From: Astrobacterium formosum
Lineage (GTDB): Bacteria > Pseudomonadota > Alphaproteobacteria > Rhizobiales > Xanthobacteraceae
Assembly (NCBI GenBank): GCA_030848545.1
Contig: JAVDCA010000011.1
Coordinates: 62,001-126,000, forward strand
Length of the DNA: 64,000 nucleotides
Reading direction: 5' to 3'
In this document: positions 1 to 8,569 of the stretch, piece by piece
Layout of the letters: every line of letters begins with the position of its first letter
Position numbering within the stretch: the stretch's first letter is position 1
Made by a program: the position numbers and the translations under genes
The notes under the pieces: generated by a model
Told to the model about the DNA's origin: nothing
The model's database searches: none
What the model saw: only the letters and a program-made list of their open reading frames with translations

Positions 1-1030
1 GCCGGCCCGCCGAGAGGAGTTCGTTCATGACGGCCGGCAACCCGCCGGCGCGGTGGAAGCCCTCGCTCAGATATTGTCCGGCCGGCTGCATGTCGACGAG
101 GAGCGGCACGTCGAGACCGACACGTTCCCAGTCGTCCACCGTCAGCTCGACGCCCACATGGCGCGCGATGGCATTGAGATGGATCGGTGCGTTGCCCGAG
201 CCGCCGATCGCCGAACAGGTCACGATGGCGTTCTCGAACGCCTTCCTGGTCAGGATGTCGGACGGCTTGAGGTCCTTGCGCACGATCTCCACGGCGCGCC
301 GGCCGGTCTCGTAGGCGATCTGGCCGCGCTCGCGATAGGGCGCCGGGATCATCGAGCAGCCCGGCAACGACATGCCGAGCGCCTCCGCCATGGCGTTCAT
401 GGTCGACGCCGTGCCCATGGTGTTGCAGTGGCCAACCGACGGCGCCGACGCGGCGGCGATGTCGATGAACTCCTTGTAGTCGATCAGGCCGGCAGCAAGG
501 TCGTGGCGCGCCTGCCAGATCACGGTGCCGGAACCGACCAGCTTGCCCTTCCACCAGCCGTCGAGCATGGGTCCGCCGGAGAGCACGATGGCCGGGATGT
601 TGACGGTCGCGGCCGCCATCAGGGCCGACGGCGTGGTCTTGTCGCAGCCGGTGGTGAGCACGACGCCGTCGAGCGGGTAACCGAACAGGACTTCGACGAG
701 GCTCAGATAGGCGAGATTGCGGTCGAGCGCCGCCGTCGGCCGCTTGGCGGTTTCCTGCAGCGGATGGGTGGGAAATTCCAGCGCCAGGCCGCCGGCGGCG
801 GTGATGCCGTCGCGCACCCGCGTGGCGAGGTCGCGATGGTGGCGGTTGCACGGAACGAGGTCGGAGCCCGACTGGGCGATGCCGATGATCGGCTTGCCGC
901 TGGTCAGTTCCTCCACGGTCAGGCCGAAATTGAGATAGCGCTCGAGATAGAGCGCCGTCATGCCCGGATTTGCGGGATGATCGAACCACAACTGCGACCG
1001 CAGCTTCTTCGGATTTTCCTTGTTGGCCAC
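1..1030 (-). CDS. IlvD/Edd-family sugar-acid dehydratase (C-terminus cut by window edge)
   Basis: Iron-sulfur dehydratase of the dihydroxy-acid/phosphogluconate dehydratase family, which removes water from an aldonate to give a 2-keto-3-deoxy acid. Only the first 343 codons lie in the window; family members are usually about 570-600 residues. The start is a GTG at 1030, preceded by GAGGAGA. Three conserved cysteines expected to hold the cluster are visible: C61 (LVPCNRHH), C129 (TTGCDKTT) and C202 (SVGHCNTMG). It is the last visible gene of the dctP-dctQ-dctM-dehydratase-idnO-idnD operon, 98 bp behind idnD. By context it may act on gluconate or a related aldonate made by IdnD and IdnO, yielding KDG. 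L-arabonate or D-xylonate dehydratase is equally possible from sequence alone. Family certain; substrate inferred. Confidence 0.9.
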   Translation of the reverse strand, partial: MANKENPKKLRSQLWFDHPANPGMTALYLERYLNFGLTVEELTSGKPIIGIAQSGSDLVPCNRHHRDLATRVRDGITAAGGLALEFPTHPLQETAKRPTAALDRNLAYLSLVEVLFGYPLDGVVLTTGCDKTTPSALMAAATVNIPAIVLSGGPMLDGWWKGKLVGSGTVIWQARHDLAAGLIDYKEFIDIAAASAPSVGHCNTMGTASTMNAMAEALGMSLPGCSMIPAPYRERGQIAYETGRRAVEIVRKDLKPSDILTRKAFENAIVTCSAIGGSGNAPIHLNAIARHVGVELTVDDWERVGLDVPLLVDMQPAGQYLSEGFHRAGGLPAVMNELLSAGR

Positions 1031-1128
1031 GATCGTCTCCTCATCCTATTCCGCACCCGACCGATGCGTAGAACGGCCGGCCGTGTCCGGTTAGACCTCG
1101 ATTTCGTCCCGTCTCGCCATCCGGCAAA

Positions 1129-2169
1129 TCACGTGAAGGCGAGTTGTACCTTCATGGCCTGCCGCCGGTCGGAGGCGATCTCGAAGGCCGCGACCGCCTC
1201 TTCCAGCGGACGCGTATGGGTGATCAGCGGCCTGACGTCGATTCTCTGATCGGCCAAGAGCTTGGCGGCGAGAGCAAACTCGGCGTGGAAGCGGAACGAG
1301 CCGCGCAACGTGATCTCTTTGGAGACCACCATGTTGAGCGGAATGTTGAACGTGTTGCCGACACCGACCTGCACCAGAGTACCGAATGGCCGGATGAGCG
1401 GCACCGCCTGGGCGATCGCCTTGTCGACGCCGGTGCACTCGAAGGCGACGTCGAACACGCCCTTGTCGACCCCATAGGCATCGAGCTTGCCGGCGTCGCG
1501 GGCGACGTTGATGGCGTCGGTCGCCCCGAGGCGGCGCGCCAGGACCAGCGGTTCGTCGACCAGATCGGTGACCACGATCTCGGCAGCGCCGGCGAAGCGC
1601 GCCACAAGCACCACCAGGGCACCGATCGGCCCGCACCCGGTCACCAGCACGCGCGCGCCGGCGAGCGAGCCGGCTTGCTTCGCCGCATGCAGGGCGACCG
1701 ACAAAGGCTCGCAGCAGGCGGCCTCGGCCACCGACGCACCGCCCACCGGCACGCACTGCGCCGCCCCCATCACCAGGCGTTCCCGGAAGGCTCCTTGCAC
1801 GTGCGGCATGAGCATGGCGCTGCCCATGAAGCGCATGTGGAGGCACTGCTCATGTTGGCCGCGCTGGCAATAGAGGCACTGACCGCAAGGATGGCTGGGG
1901 TTGACCGCGACCGTCTGGCCGACTTTGAGGCCCGACACGCCCTCTCCGATCACCTCGATAGTGCCGGCGATCTCGTGGCCGAGGATCATCGGCTCGCGCA
2001 CGCGCACGACCCCGAAGCCGCCGTCCTGGTAATAGTGCAGGTCGGAGCCGCAGATTCCGCCAGCGCCGACCCGCACCTGCACCTGGCCGGGACCGACAGG
2101 CGGTAGAGCCTGAGTCTCGAGCCGCAGATCGTGATGGGCATGCAGAATGCAGACGCGGGTGGTGCTCAT
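1129..2169 (-). CDS. idnD: L-idonate 5-dehydrogenase (zinc MDR)
   Basis: Medium-chain zinc alcohol dehydrogenase of 346 residues, close in length to E. coli IdnD. It oxidises L-idonate to 5-keto-D-gluconate with NAD(P). Catalytic zinc ligands are visible at C40 (GGICGSDLHYY), H65-E66 (GHE) and E153. The four structural zinc cysteines are C95, C98, C101 and C109, and the Rossmann loop is GCGPIG at 178-183. Stretches such as MRFMGSAM, PHVQG and LRGSFRF match the IdnD subgroup rather than sorbitol or threonine dehydrogenases. The next gene upstream in the operon is gluconate 5-dehydrogenase, which consumes the expected product, so the pair supports the assignment. A palindromic repeat lies between the two genes. 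Confidence 0.85.
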   Translation of the reverse strand: MSTTRVCILHAHHDLRLETQALPPVGPGQVQVRVGAGGICGSDLHYYQDGGFGVVRVREPMILGHEIAGTIEVIGEGVSGLKVGQTVAVNPSHPCGQCLYCQRGQHEQCLHMRFMGSAMLMPHVQGAFRERLVMGAAQCVPVGGASVAEAACCEPLSVALHAAKQAGSLAGARVLVTGCGPIGALVVLVARFAGAAEIVVTDLVDEPLVLARRLGATDAINVARDAGKLDAYGVDKGVFDVAFECTGVDKAIAQAVPLIRPFGTLVQVGVGNTFNIPLNMVVSKEITLRGSFRFHAEFALAAKLLADQRIDVRPLITHTRPLEEAVAAFEIASDRRQAMKVQLAFT

Positions 2170-2221
2170 GGGGTGCCTCGTTTTACCAGCACTGCTGGGT
2201 CGTGACCGATCTCGCCTCGCC

Positions 2222-2351
2222 CGTCATTGCGAGCCACCAGGTCCGCGCAAAGCGTAGCCCGATGACAGGCTGAAGCGAAGCAATCCAGGGCCATGAAGAA
2301 CCATGAAGAAAAGGACTGGATTGCTTCGTCGCTTCGTTCCTCGCAATGACG
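2222..2351. repeat. Dispersed palindromic intergenic repeat, full copy
   Basis: A 130-bp element bounded by a perfect 12-bp inverted repeat, CGTCATTGCGAG at 2222-2233 and CTCGCAATGACG at 2340-2351. A nested 11-bp inverted repeat lies at 2278-2288 (AAGCAATCCAG) and 2316-2326, and a 10-bp direct repeat (CCATGAAGAA) at 2291-2310. It fills most of the gap between idnD and idnO inside one operon. Elements with these ends are common between genes of Bradyrhizobium-like bacteria. A half copy is present at 9506-9543. Confidence 0.8.
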
Positions 2352-2378
2352 AGTCGAGACTCAACCGTGGTTTCTAGT

Positions 2379-3158
2379 TCACAGAACGGCGAGCCAGCCG
2401 CCGTCCACGTAGATGATCTGGCCATTGACGTAATTCGACGCTGCCGACGACAGGAAGATCGCCGCGCCGACGAGTTCCTCGGGCTGGCCCCAGCGCTGCG
2501 CCGGATTGCTGGCCTTGACCCAGGCGTCGAACTTGGGATCGTCGATCAGCGCCCGGTTCATTTCGGTGGCGATGTAGCCGGGGCCGATGCCGTTGGTCTG
2601 GACGTTGTGCGGGCCCCATTCCACCGCCATGGAGCGGGTCAGCATCTTGAGGCCGCCCTTGGCCGCCGTGTAGGGCGCGACGGTGTTGCGGGCCATCTCG
2701 CTCGTGAGCGAGCAGATGTTGATCACCTTGCCGCCCTGGCCGCGCGGCAGCATGCGCCGCGCCGCCTCGCGTCCGACCAGGAAGGCCGCCGTCAAATTGG
2801 TGTTCAAGACGCGCTCCCAATCCGCCAGGGCGAGATCGACCATGGGCTTGCGGAACTGGATGCCGGCATTGTTGATCAGAATGTCGACCGGAATATTCTG
2901 GTCGTCGAGGCGCTTGAACGCCCCCGTGATGGCCGCCTCGTCGGCGACGTCGAATTGCAGGCCGAGTACCGACAGCCCTTCCCCGGACAATTTGCCGACC
3001 GCTTCGTCCAGCGCCGCCTTGTTGCGGCCGTTGAGGATCACACGGGCGCCGGCCTGGGCGAGGCCGCGAGCGAACGCGAAGCCGATGCCGCGCACGGAGC
3101 CGGTGATCAATGCCGTGCGGCCGGTGAGGTCGAACAGAGTCGGTGAACGCGAAGGCAT
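2379..3158 (-). CDS. idnO: Gluconate 5-dehydrogenase (SDR family)
   Basis: Classical short-chain dehydrogenase of 259 residues that reduces 5-keto-D-gluconate to D-gluconate. The NAD(P) motif TGSVRGIG is at 19-26, NNAG at 97-99, catalytic S150, and Y163-x3-K167 in APYTAAKGG. Similarity to E. coli IdnO runs over the whole length, including KVINICS, TEM-RAL and RWG-PEEL-GAA-FLSS. The start at 3158 has AGGAG a few bases upstream. The same frame stays open upstream through the neighbouring dehydratase gene, so that longer reading is not the protein. It sits 11 bp after the enolase-superfamily gene and before idnD, completing the two-step epimerisation L-idonate to D-gluconate. Confidence 0.87.
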   Translation of the reverse strand: MPSRSPTLFDLTGRTALITGSVRGIGFAFARGLAQAGARVILNGRNKAALDEAVGKLSGEGLSVLGLQFDVADEAAITGAFKRLDDQNIPVDILINNAGIQFRKPMVDLALADWERVLNTNLTAAFLVGREAARRMLPRGQGGKVINICSLTSEMARNTVAPYTAAKGGLKMLTRSMAVEWGPHNVQTNGIGPGYIATEMNRALIDDPKFDAWVKASNPAQRWGQPEELVGAAIFLSSAASNYVNGQIIYVDGGWLAVL

Positions 3159-3169
3159 GGAAACGCTCC

Positions 3170-4375
3170 TTAATCGATGCTGCTGATACGTCGGGTCAGA
3201 TCGGGCCTCTCGAACACCGCCGGCAACAGCTCGACGCCGAGACCCGGGCCCTCCATCGGATAGACGTAGCCGTTTTCGATGCGCGGCACCGTCGTGACAA
3301 GCTCTTTGTACCAGCCGGTGTAGAAGGCGCGCACCGATTCCTGGATCAAGGTATTGGGCTGACTGAACGAGGCGTGCACGGCGGCGGCGAAGCCGACCGG
3401 GCCGGTACAGTCGTGGGGCGCGAACGGCCGGTGCCAGGTGTCGGCCAAAGCCGCGATCTTGCGCCCCTCGGTGAGACCGCCGGTCCAGCACAGGTCGACC
3501 ATGGCGACATGGGTCGCGCCGGCTTCGAGCAGGTCCTTGTACGGATAGCGCGAACCAAGCGTCTCGCTGGCGCACACCCATACGTCGGTCGAGCGGGCAT
3601 ACTCGGCGAGCGCCGCCGCCGAATTCATGCGGATCGGGTCCTCGTACCAGGTCGGCTTGTAGGGCTCGAGCGCCTTGGCGATGAGCTTGGCGGTCGGCAG
3701 ATTCCACAGGCAGTGGAATTCGACCATGATCTCGATCTTGTCGCCGACCGCCTTGCGGATCTTCTCGAACGGCTCGACCGCCTTCTTCATCTGGGCGGCG
3801 GTGATGTAGATGCCGTTGGTCTCCTGCGCGGCCGGATCGAACGGCCAGATCTTCATGGCGCCGATGCCGTTCTCGAGCAGGTTCTCGGCGAGCGCGTCGG
3901 CGCGGTTCATGAAAGCGTCGAGATCCTCGTAGGGACCGGCGGCGCCGCCGAGGCCCCAGCTGCCCGACACCGGCTTGATGTTGTGCGAGCGCACATACTG
4001 GTAACCCGCACAGGTATTGTAGACGCGGATCTTGTCGAAGCAGGCGCCGCCCAGCATCTGGTGCACCGGCTGGCCGCACACCTTGCCGAACAGGTCCCAC
4101 AACGCGATGTCGATCGCCGAGGCGGCGCGGTATTCCGCCCCGGTCGAGGACTGCGCCATGGGCAGGTTGACGAGGTCGCGGTTGATCGCCTCGATACGCA
4201 GCGGATCGCGGCCGAGCAGCCGCCCCGCCAGGGTATCGTGGATGTGGGCCGCGACGGCGCCAGCGCCATAAAAGGTCTCGCCGAGGCCGACGATGCCCGC
4301 ATCGGTGTGGATGCGCACCCACACGACGTTGGCGAACTCCTCGGTGATGAGCGTCTCGACGGCGGTGATCTTCAT
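3170..4375 (-). CDS. Mandelate racemase/muconate lactonizing family sugar-acid dehydratase
   Basis: Enolase-superfamily protein of 401 residues. The predicted base is K175 in AMKIWPFDP, metal ligands are E219, E245 (WYEDP) and E271 (ASET), and H321 (APHDCTGP) is the general acid/base. The DLFGK and GQPVHQMLGG segments of the N-terminal capping domain are typical. The MKIWPFDP signature and the EFH at ligand 1 resemble acid-sugar dehydratases of the gluconate/galactonate/mannonate type, which turn an aldonate into KDG or its epimer. It has a good ribosome site (GGAG) before the 4375 start. In this operon it lies between the TRAP genes and idnO, so gluconate or idonate is a reasonable substrate guess. 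The substrate cannot be read from sequence. Confidence 0.85.
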   Translation of the reverse strand: MKITAVETLITEEFANVVWVRIHTDAGIVGLGETFYGAGAVAAHIHDTLAGRLLGRDPLRIEAINRDLVNLPMAQSSTGAEYRAASAIDIALWDLFGKVCGQPVHQMLGGACFDKIRVYNTCAGYQYVRSHNIKPVSGSWGLGGAAGPYEDLDAFMNRADALAENLLENGIGAMKIWPFDPAAQETNGIYITAAQMKKAVEPFEKIRKAVGDKIEIMVEFHCLWNLPTAKLIAKALEPYKPTWYEDPIRMNSAAALAEYARSTDVWVCASETLGSRYPYKDLLEAGATHVAMVDLCWTGGLTEGRKIAALADTWHRPFAPHDCTGPVGFAAAVHASFSQPNTLIQESVRAFYTGWYKELVTTVPRIENGYVYPMEGPGLGVELLPAVFERPDLTRRISSID

Positions 4376-4422
4376 GGGGGGCTCCGGTAGCAGGACTTAG
4401 GCGCACAGGGTGTCCGCTCGCG

Positions 4423-5745
4423 TCATTTCAGCACGAACAGAGCCACATCCGGGAAGGCCACCAGGATGGCCAGAACGGTGAGCTGGATGAAGATGAACGG
4501 CCACACCGCCCGGAAAATGTGGGTCAGCTCGATGCCCGGCGGCGCCACGCTCTTGAGATAGAAGGCGGCGGAGCCGAACGGCGGCGTCAGGAACGCAACC
4601 TGCATGTTGATGCAGAACAGGACGCCGAACCAGATCGGGTCGTAGCCGAGCTTGACCACGATGGGCACGAAGATCGGCATGCACAGGAGCGCGATGCCGA
4701 TCCAGTCGAGGAAGCAGCCGAGGATGAGCAGGATCCCCATCATGATGAGGATGACGACGACCGGTTGGACGTCCTGGCCGATGATGAGCTGCTGGACGAA
4801 CTTATCGCCGCCCATGAGGTTGTAGACGCCGATGATCATGGTGGCGCCGATGCCGACCCAGATGATCATGCCGACGGTGCGCATGGTGTGCTTGAGAGTG
4901 TCGTAGACGATCCCGATCGACAGCTCGCGGCGATAGGCCGCCGCCAGGAGTACGGCGGCGACGCCGACGCAGGCGGACTCGGTCACCGACGCGATGCCGC
5001 CGTAGATGCTACCCAGGACCCACAGCACCAGCATGCCCGGGATGGCGATGTCGCGGGCGATGCGGATGTAGTCGGCGCGGGTGAGCTGCGCCAGCTCCTC
5101 GCTCTTCATCGGCGGGCCGTAGCTCGGCTTCCACCAGCACAGAACGAGGATGTAGGTCATGTAGAGGCCGGCGAGCAGCAAAGCCGGCGGCACGGCGGCG
5201 AGGAACAGGTCGCCGACCGAGACGTTGGCGGACAGGCCGTAGACGATCAGGACGATGCTGGGCGGCACCATCGTGCCGAGCGCCCCGCCGGCCACGCAAG
5301 TACCGATGGCGAGGTTCTGGTTGTAGCCCAACCGCAGCATCTGCGGCAGCGCCACCATGCCGAGCAGCACCGTCTCGCCGCCGATGATGCCGGACATGGC
5401 GGCAAGCACCACGGCGACCAGCATGCTCTGCAGCGCGACGCCACCGGGCAGGCGGCCGCCAACGATGCGCATGGCGTTGTAGAGGTCCTTGGCGATGCCG
5501 GTCTTGTCGAGGAGCGACGCCATCAGGACGTACATCGGCACGGCCACGAAGGCATAGGAGGTGGTGAAGTCGACGATGCGGCCGCCGACCATGGACAGGA
5601 CGTTGGTATCTCCGAACCACAGATAGGCGGCGGCGACGGCGATGAAGCCGGTCAGAAACCCGAGCGGCATGCCCAGGACCAGAAAGACGATCATCGAGCC
5701 GAAGATGAGGATTGTCGCGTAACCGATTCCGATGTCGCTGAACAT
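4423..5745 (-). CDS. dctM: TRAP transporter large permease DctM (system 1)
   Basis: Integral membrane protein of 440 residues with about 12 hydrophobic segments, the transport subunit of a Na+- or H+-coupled TRAP transporter. Family landmarks include VPMYVLMASLL in the first third, PQMLRLGYN, the PPSIVLIVYG stretch, and CINMQVAFLTPPFGSAAFYLK near the C-terminus. The charged cytoplasmic loop around residue 210 (KPSYGPPMKSEEL) resembles DctM proteins that take larger or branched acids. The start at 5745 lies 6 bp behind dctQ, suggesting translational coupling. It is third in a dctP-dctQ-dctM order at the head of the sugar-acid operon, so the operon's aldonate is the likely cargo. Confidence 0.93.
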   Translation of the reverse strand: MFSDIGIGYATILIFGSMIVFLVLGMPLGFLTGFIAVAAAYLWFGDTNVLSMVGGRIVDFTTSYAFVAVPMYVLMASLLDKTGIAKDLYNAMRIVGGRLPGGVALQSMLVAVVLAAMSGIIGGETVLLGMVALPQMLRLGYNQNLAIGTCVAGGALGTMVPPSIVLIVYGLSANVSVGDLFLAAVPPALLLAGLYMTYILVLCWWKPSYGPPMKSEELAQLTRADYIRIARDIAIPGMLVLWVLGSIYGGIASVTESACVGVAAVLLAAAYRRELSIGIVYDTLKHTMRTVGMIIWVGIGATMIIGVYNLMGGDKFVQQLIIGQDVQPVVVILIMMGILLILGCFLDWIGIALLCMPIFVPIVVKLGYDPIWFGVLFCINMQVAFLTPPFGSAAFYLKSVAPPGIELTHIFRAVWPFIFIQLTVLAILVAFPDVALFVLK

Positions 5746-5751
5746 GGCGGC

Positions 5752-6306
5752 TCACTCCAGCCCGGTGCGCGGGCGCGGCACATAGGTGCCGTCGAACACC
5801 GCCTTAGCGATCGCCAGGTGGCGGATGTAGTGCAGGATGCCGAGACCGAGCAGGGCGACGCAGCAGACGAACAGGAAGCCCTTGCTGAGGGCCGGGAACG
5901 GCGTGTCGATGCCCGTGCCGGACGTCTGCATGCGGAAATCGCCGTTGGGCCTGATGAAGGCGTCCCAGGCCGAATCGAAGGCACCGATCAGCATCAGGAC
6001 GAAGAAGACCAGGATGAGGGTGTGGCTGATGAAATCGAAGATCCAGCGGACGCGCGGGCCGAACGAGTCGCGGATGAACACCATGGCGATGTGCTTGTCG
6101 GCGGCGTAGCAATGAACGCCGCCATAGACGAGGCACAGGCCGACCACGAAGGTCGTGGTCTCGTGCACCCAGCTGGTCGGTGAATTGAAGAAATAGCGGG
6201 TCACCACCTCGTAGAAGGCGATGCACACAACGCCGAAATAGAGAATGCTCGCGCCGTTTCCGATGCGAACGACCAACCGGTCCACTTTGTCGATGAAGCC
6301 GAGCAT
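5752..6306 (-). CDS. dctQ: TRAP transporter small permease DctQ (system 1)
   Basis: Membrane protein of 184 residues with four predicted helices, the small integral subunit that pairs with DctM. The typical tryptophan-rich start of helix 2 is present (TSWVHETTTFVVG), followed by GGVHCYAADKHIAM, the variant of the conserved amphipathic loop between helices 2 and 3. The start at 6306 follows a strong GGAGGGGG ribosome site. A GC-rich stem-loop separates this gene from dctP upstream. Confidence 0.9.
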   Translation of the reverse strand: MLGFIDKVDRLVVRIGNGASILYFGVVCIAFYEVVTRYFFNSPTSWVHETTTFVVGLCLVYGGVHCYAADKHIAMVFIRDSFGPRVRWIFDFISHTLILVFFVLMLIGAFDSAWDAFIRPNGDFRMQTSGTGIDTPFPALSKGFLFVCCVALLGLGILHYIRHLAIAKAVFDGTYVPRPRTGLE

Positions 6307-6331
6307 TGTCCCCCTCCAACGAGCGAACGGG

Positions 6332-6358
6332 CGCGGGCCGCCTTGACGGCGGCCCGCG
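6332..6358 (-). promoter_or_regulatory. Stem-loop between dctP and dctQ (system 1)
   Basis: A perfect 11-bp stem (6332-6342 with 6348-6358) and a 5-nt loop in the 65-bp gap between dctP and dctQ. No T-run follows, so it is not a full terminator. Such hairpins after binding-protein genes usually protect the upstream mRNA or partly attenuate, so that the periplasmic protein is made in excess. Comparable hairpins occur after three other binding-protein genes in this window. Confidence 0.65.
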
Positions 6359-6371
6359 GTATTCGTTCAGA

Positions 6372-7376
6372 TCACATCTGTCCCTGCGACTTGAGATAGG
6401 CGAGGAGAGCGTCGTAGAACTTCTTGCCGATCTTCGACTGGGCGGCGATGTCGGCCCAGATCTTCACGGCCTGCGTGCGCACCTTGGCGAGCTCTTCGGT
6501 GCTCCAGGTGATCGGCTCGATGCCCTTCTTGACGGCTTCGGCGACCGCGAGACGATCCTCATAGTGCGGGCGCAGCATGGATTCCAGCGCCATCCCTTTG
6601 AAGTAGGCGAGCAGGAAGGCCTGATCGTTCGCCGACAGCTTCGCCCATTCCTTGGCGTTCATGATGGTGTGGATGGTCGGAGCGGAATGGAAGCCCGGAT
6701 AGATCGGGAACTTGGCGATGTCGTTGAAGCCCTGCTTCTGGTTGCTGGCGAAGGTGGAGGCGTCGGCTGCGTCGATCACGCCCTTGTCGAGGGCGGTATA
6801 GACCTCCGAGATCGGAAGATTGACCGGAGCGGCGCCGAAACCGGCGAACAGCTTCTGCACCGGGCCGGCCGGCGCGCGCAGCTTGACGCCCTTGAAGTCG
6901 TCGATCTTGCGGATCGGCTTCTTGGCGACGAAGGATTCCGAGCCGGTCATCGACACCGCGAGCAGCTTGACGCCCCAGTCGCTGAGGATCTCGTCGACGA
7001 CCTTCATGCCGCCGCCGAGATAGTAGAACTTGTAGATGTCCTCGTCGGTCGCGAATGCGCTGATGGGATCGCCGACCAGGCCGAGCCCCGGATCCTCACC
7101 GGCATAGTGGGCGGTAGTCGCGATGGCGCCGTGGATGACGTTGTTGCGCACGCCATTGAGCATGTCGGAGGCTTTGAGCACCGAATCGAGCGGCAGGAGA
7201 TCGATCTTGAAGCGGCCGTTCGAGGCGGCTTCGATGCCGTCGGTCCACTTCTTCTGGATTTCGTAGACCTGCGTGCCGGTGGGGTCGGAACTTTGAAATT
7301 TGAGAGTGAGTGGTGCCGCCGAGGCGACACCAGCCGCGAATACCGTGGCTGCGATCGTTGCAACAAGACGTTTCAT
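6372..7376 (-). CDS. dctP: TRAP transporter substrate-binding protein DctP (system 1)
   Basis: Periplasmic solute receptor of 334 residues. A Sec signal peptide covers about residues 1-20 (hydrophobic core ATIAATVFAAG, cleavage near ASA). The conserved ligand-carboxylate arginine is R167 in GVKLRAPAGP. The EVYTALDKGVIDA stretch is the standard DctP helix near the binding cleft. The start at 7376 is chosen for its ribosome site (GGGAG) and signal peptide; the longer in-frame start 16 codons upstream lacks both. It is the first gene of the operon and divergent from a GntR gene. Cargo is probably the aldonate handled downstream; this is inference from context. Confidence 0.93.
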   Translation of the reverse strand: MKRLVATIAATVFAAGVASAAPLTLKFQSSDPTGTQVYEIQKKWTDGIEAASNGRFKIDLLPLDSVLKASDMLNGVRNNVIHGAIATTAHYAGEDPGLGLVGDPISAFATDEDIYKFYYLGGGMKVVDEILSDWGVKLLAVSMTGSESFVAKKPIRKIDDFKGVKLRAPAGPVQKLFAGFGAAPVNLPISEVYTALDKGVIDAADASTFASNQKQGFNDIAKFPIYPGFHSAPTIHTIMNAKEWAKLSANDQAFLLAYFKGMALESMLRPHYEDRLAVAEAVKKGIEPITWSTEELAKVRTQAVKIWADIAAQSKIGKKFYDALLAYLKSQGQM

Positions 7377-7659
7377 GGAAGTCTCCCTGCTGGTGATCTC
7401 GATACGATTGCCGGCCGCGGGCATGCATGCCTGCGACCGAATGTGAAGGTGATCCGAACGGATGCAGTCGCCCTGCCGAGAGACAGCGACGACGTCCTCT
7501 GAGTCGCTTGGTCTTTTGGTTTATTGGTTTGCTACTCAAACAAAGACCTGCGTCTCCGCGCAATCCGCAAAGTCCCTAAGGGCGGCCAGGCCATTCTGGA
7601 CCATAAATGCGCGGTATGGAATGTTGACAAGCATAGTCGCCCAATCCATTTTGGTTTCA

Positions 7660-7687
7660 ATTATACCAGTGCAAGAGACGGGACCAA
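7660..7687 (-). promoter_or_regulatory. Extended -10 promoter and possible GntR operator for the TRAP-1 operon
   Basis: In the 310-bp divergent gap, the minus strand carries a perfect extended -10, TGGTATAAT (-10 hexamer at 7660-7665). A weak -35, TTGGTC, is at 7682-7687 with 16-bp spacing. Transcription would start near 7653, leaving a leader of about 277 nt before dctP. The same bases form a degenerate palindrome, ACTGGTATAATT, close to the GGTATACC-type sites of uronate regulators in the GntR/FadR group, and lie directly before the GntR start codon. This would let one protein control both genes. The rest of the gap shows nothing clear. Confidence 0.45.
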
Positions 7688-8406
7688 TGCTCGACCGCGA
7701 CATCGATCTCGCTGACCACCTCAAGCGGGTGCGCGTGAAGCGCCCGTCCGACATCATCATCGAGCAAGTCAGCGAGCTGATCACCTCGGGGGTGCTCAAG
7801 CCCGGCCAGCGTCTGCCGGCCGAGCGCGTCTTGACCGAGCGTTTCGGTGTCGGCCGCGCCCATGTGCGCGAGGCTATCCAGAAGCTCGAACTGTTCGGTG
7901 TCGTGCGCACCCAGCCCCAGAGCGGCACCTACGTGGCCGACATCAGCGCCAACATGCTCGAGCAGCTGGTGCGCGGCATCCTCGACGTCGACGACCTCAC
8001 GCCGCAGATGCTGGCCGAGGTCCGTTTCGTCCTCGAAGTCCTGTCGGCCGAACTCGCCGCCCAACGCGCGACGCCGCGCCAAGTCGACGCATTGCGCGAC
8101 GCCCACGAGGCGCTCGTCACCGCGGTCGAAGGCGGCGGCGACACGCTCGAAACGGACATCCGCTTCCACATCCGGCTCGCCGAGGCCGCCGACAACGTGC
8201 TGCTGCGTTCGCTGATCGCCCTGATCCAACCGGAGGTGCTGCGCCTGTCGCGCCAGCACGCCACCAACAAGCCCAGCCGCGTGCCGGTCACCATCGAGGA
8301 GCATCGGCGCATTCTCGAAGCGGTCGCGGCGCACGATCGCACGCAGGCGTCGACGGCAATGCTCCATCATCTCCAAATGGGCCGTGCCCAATTCGACCAG
8401 GGCTGA
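7687..8406 (+). CDS. GntR-family (FCD/FadR subgroup) transcriptional regulator
   Basis: Regulator of 239 residues. An N-terminal winged helix-turn-helix spans about residues 10-75 (LKPGQRLPAERVLTERFGVG, then HVREAIQKLELFGVVRTQ). The C-terminal all-helical FCD ligand domain contains R113-type and histidine metal-site residues (DIRFHIRLAEAA and EEHRRILEAV). The 7687 start is chosen because the protein then begins just before the HTH; a longer in-frame opening upstream has no family similarity. It is divergent from the TRAP-1 operon and 163 bp before a ribokinase-like gene, so it is probably the local repressor responding to a sugar acid. Confidence 0.9.
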   Translation: MLDRDIDLADHLKRVRVKRPSDIIIEQVSELITSGVLKPGQRLPAERVLTERFGVGRAHVREAIQKLELFGVVRTQPQSGTYVADISANMLEQLVRGILDVDDLTPQMLAEVRFVLEVLSAELAAQRATPRQVDALRDAHEALVTAVEGGGDTLETDIRFHIRLAEAADNVLLRSLIALIQPEVLRLSRQHATNKPSRVPVTIEEHRRILEAVAAHDRTQASTAMLHHLQMGRAQFDQG

Positions 8407-8569
8407 ACAGGAGCCGTCGGGGTGGCGGAGCACCGATCCACCACCGCAGCCGCGAGGCGATCCGCCGTCGCCTGGCCGAGGCCGGTCCCTGCTTGCATCT
8501 TCGCGGGCCAAGTTCGAGATCATGCATCGCGACGGTGGACGATTCGCCATGTCTCGTTTGGGGAATGAA

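Noticed and set aside
53-1249. Long plus-strand open frame opposite the IlvD/Edd and idnD genes
   Set aside because: High-GC shadow frame, arginine- and histidine-rich, with no family similarity; the minus strand encodes clear enzymes.
2379-4406. Apparent 675-residue fusion of a dehydratase and an SDR on the minus strand
   Set aside because: The first 400 residues are a wrong-frame reading of the enolase-superfamily gene; the SDR has its own start and ribosome site at 3158.
4519-6183. 554-codon plus-strand frame over dctM and dctQ of system 1
   Set aside because: Asp/His/Arg-rich composition typical of antisense frames opposite membrane proteins; no motif.
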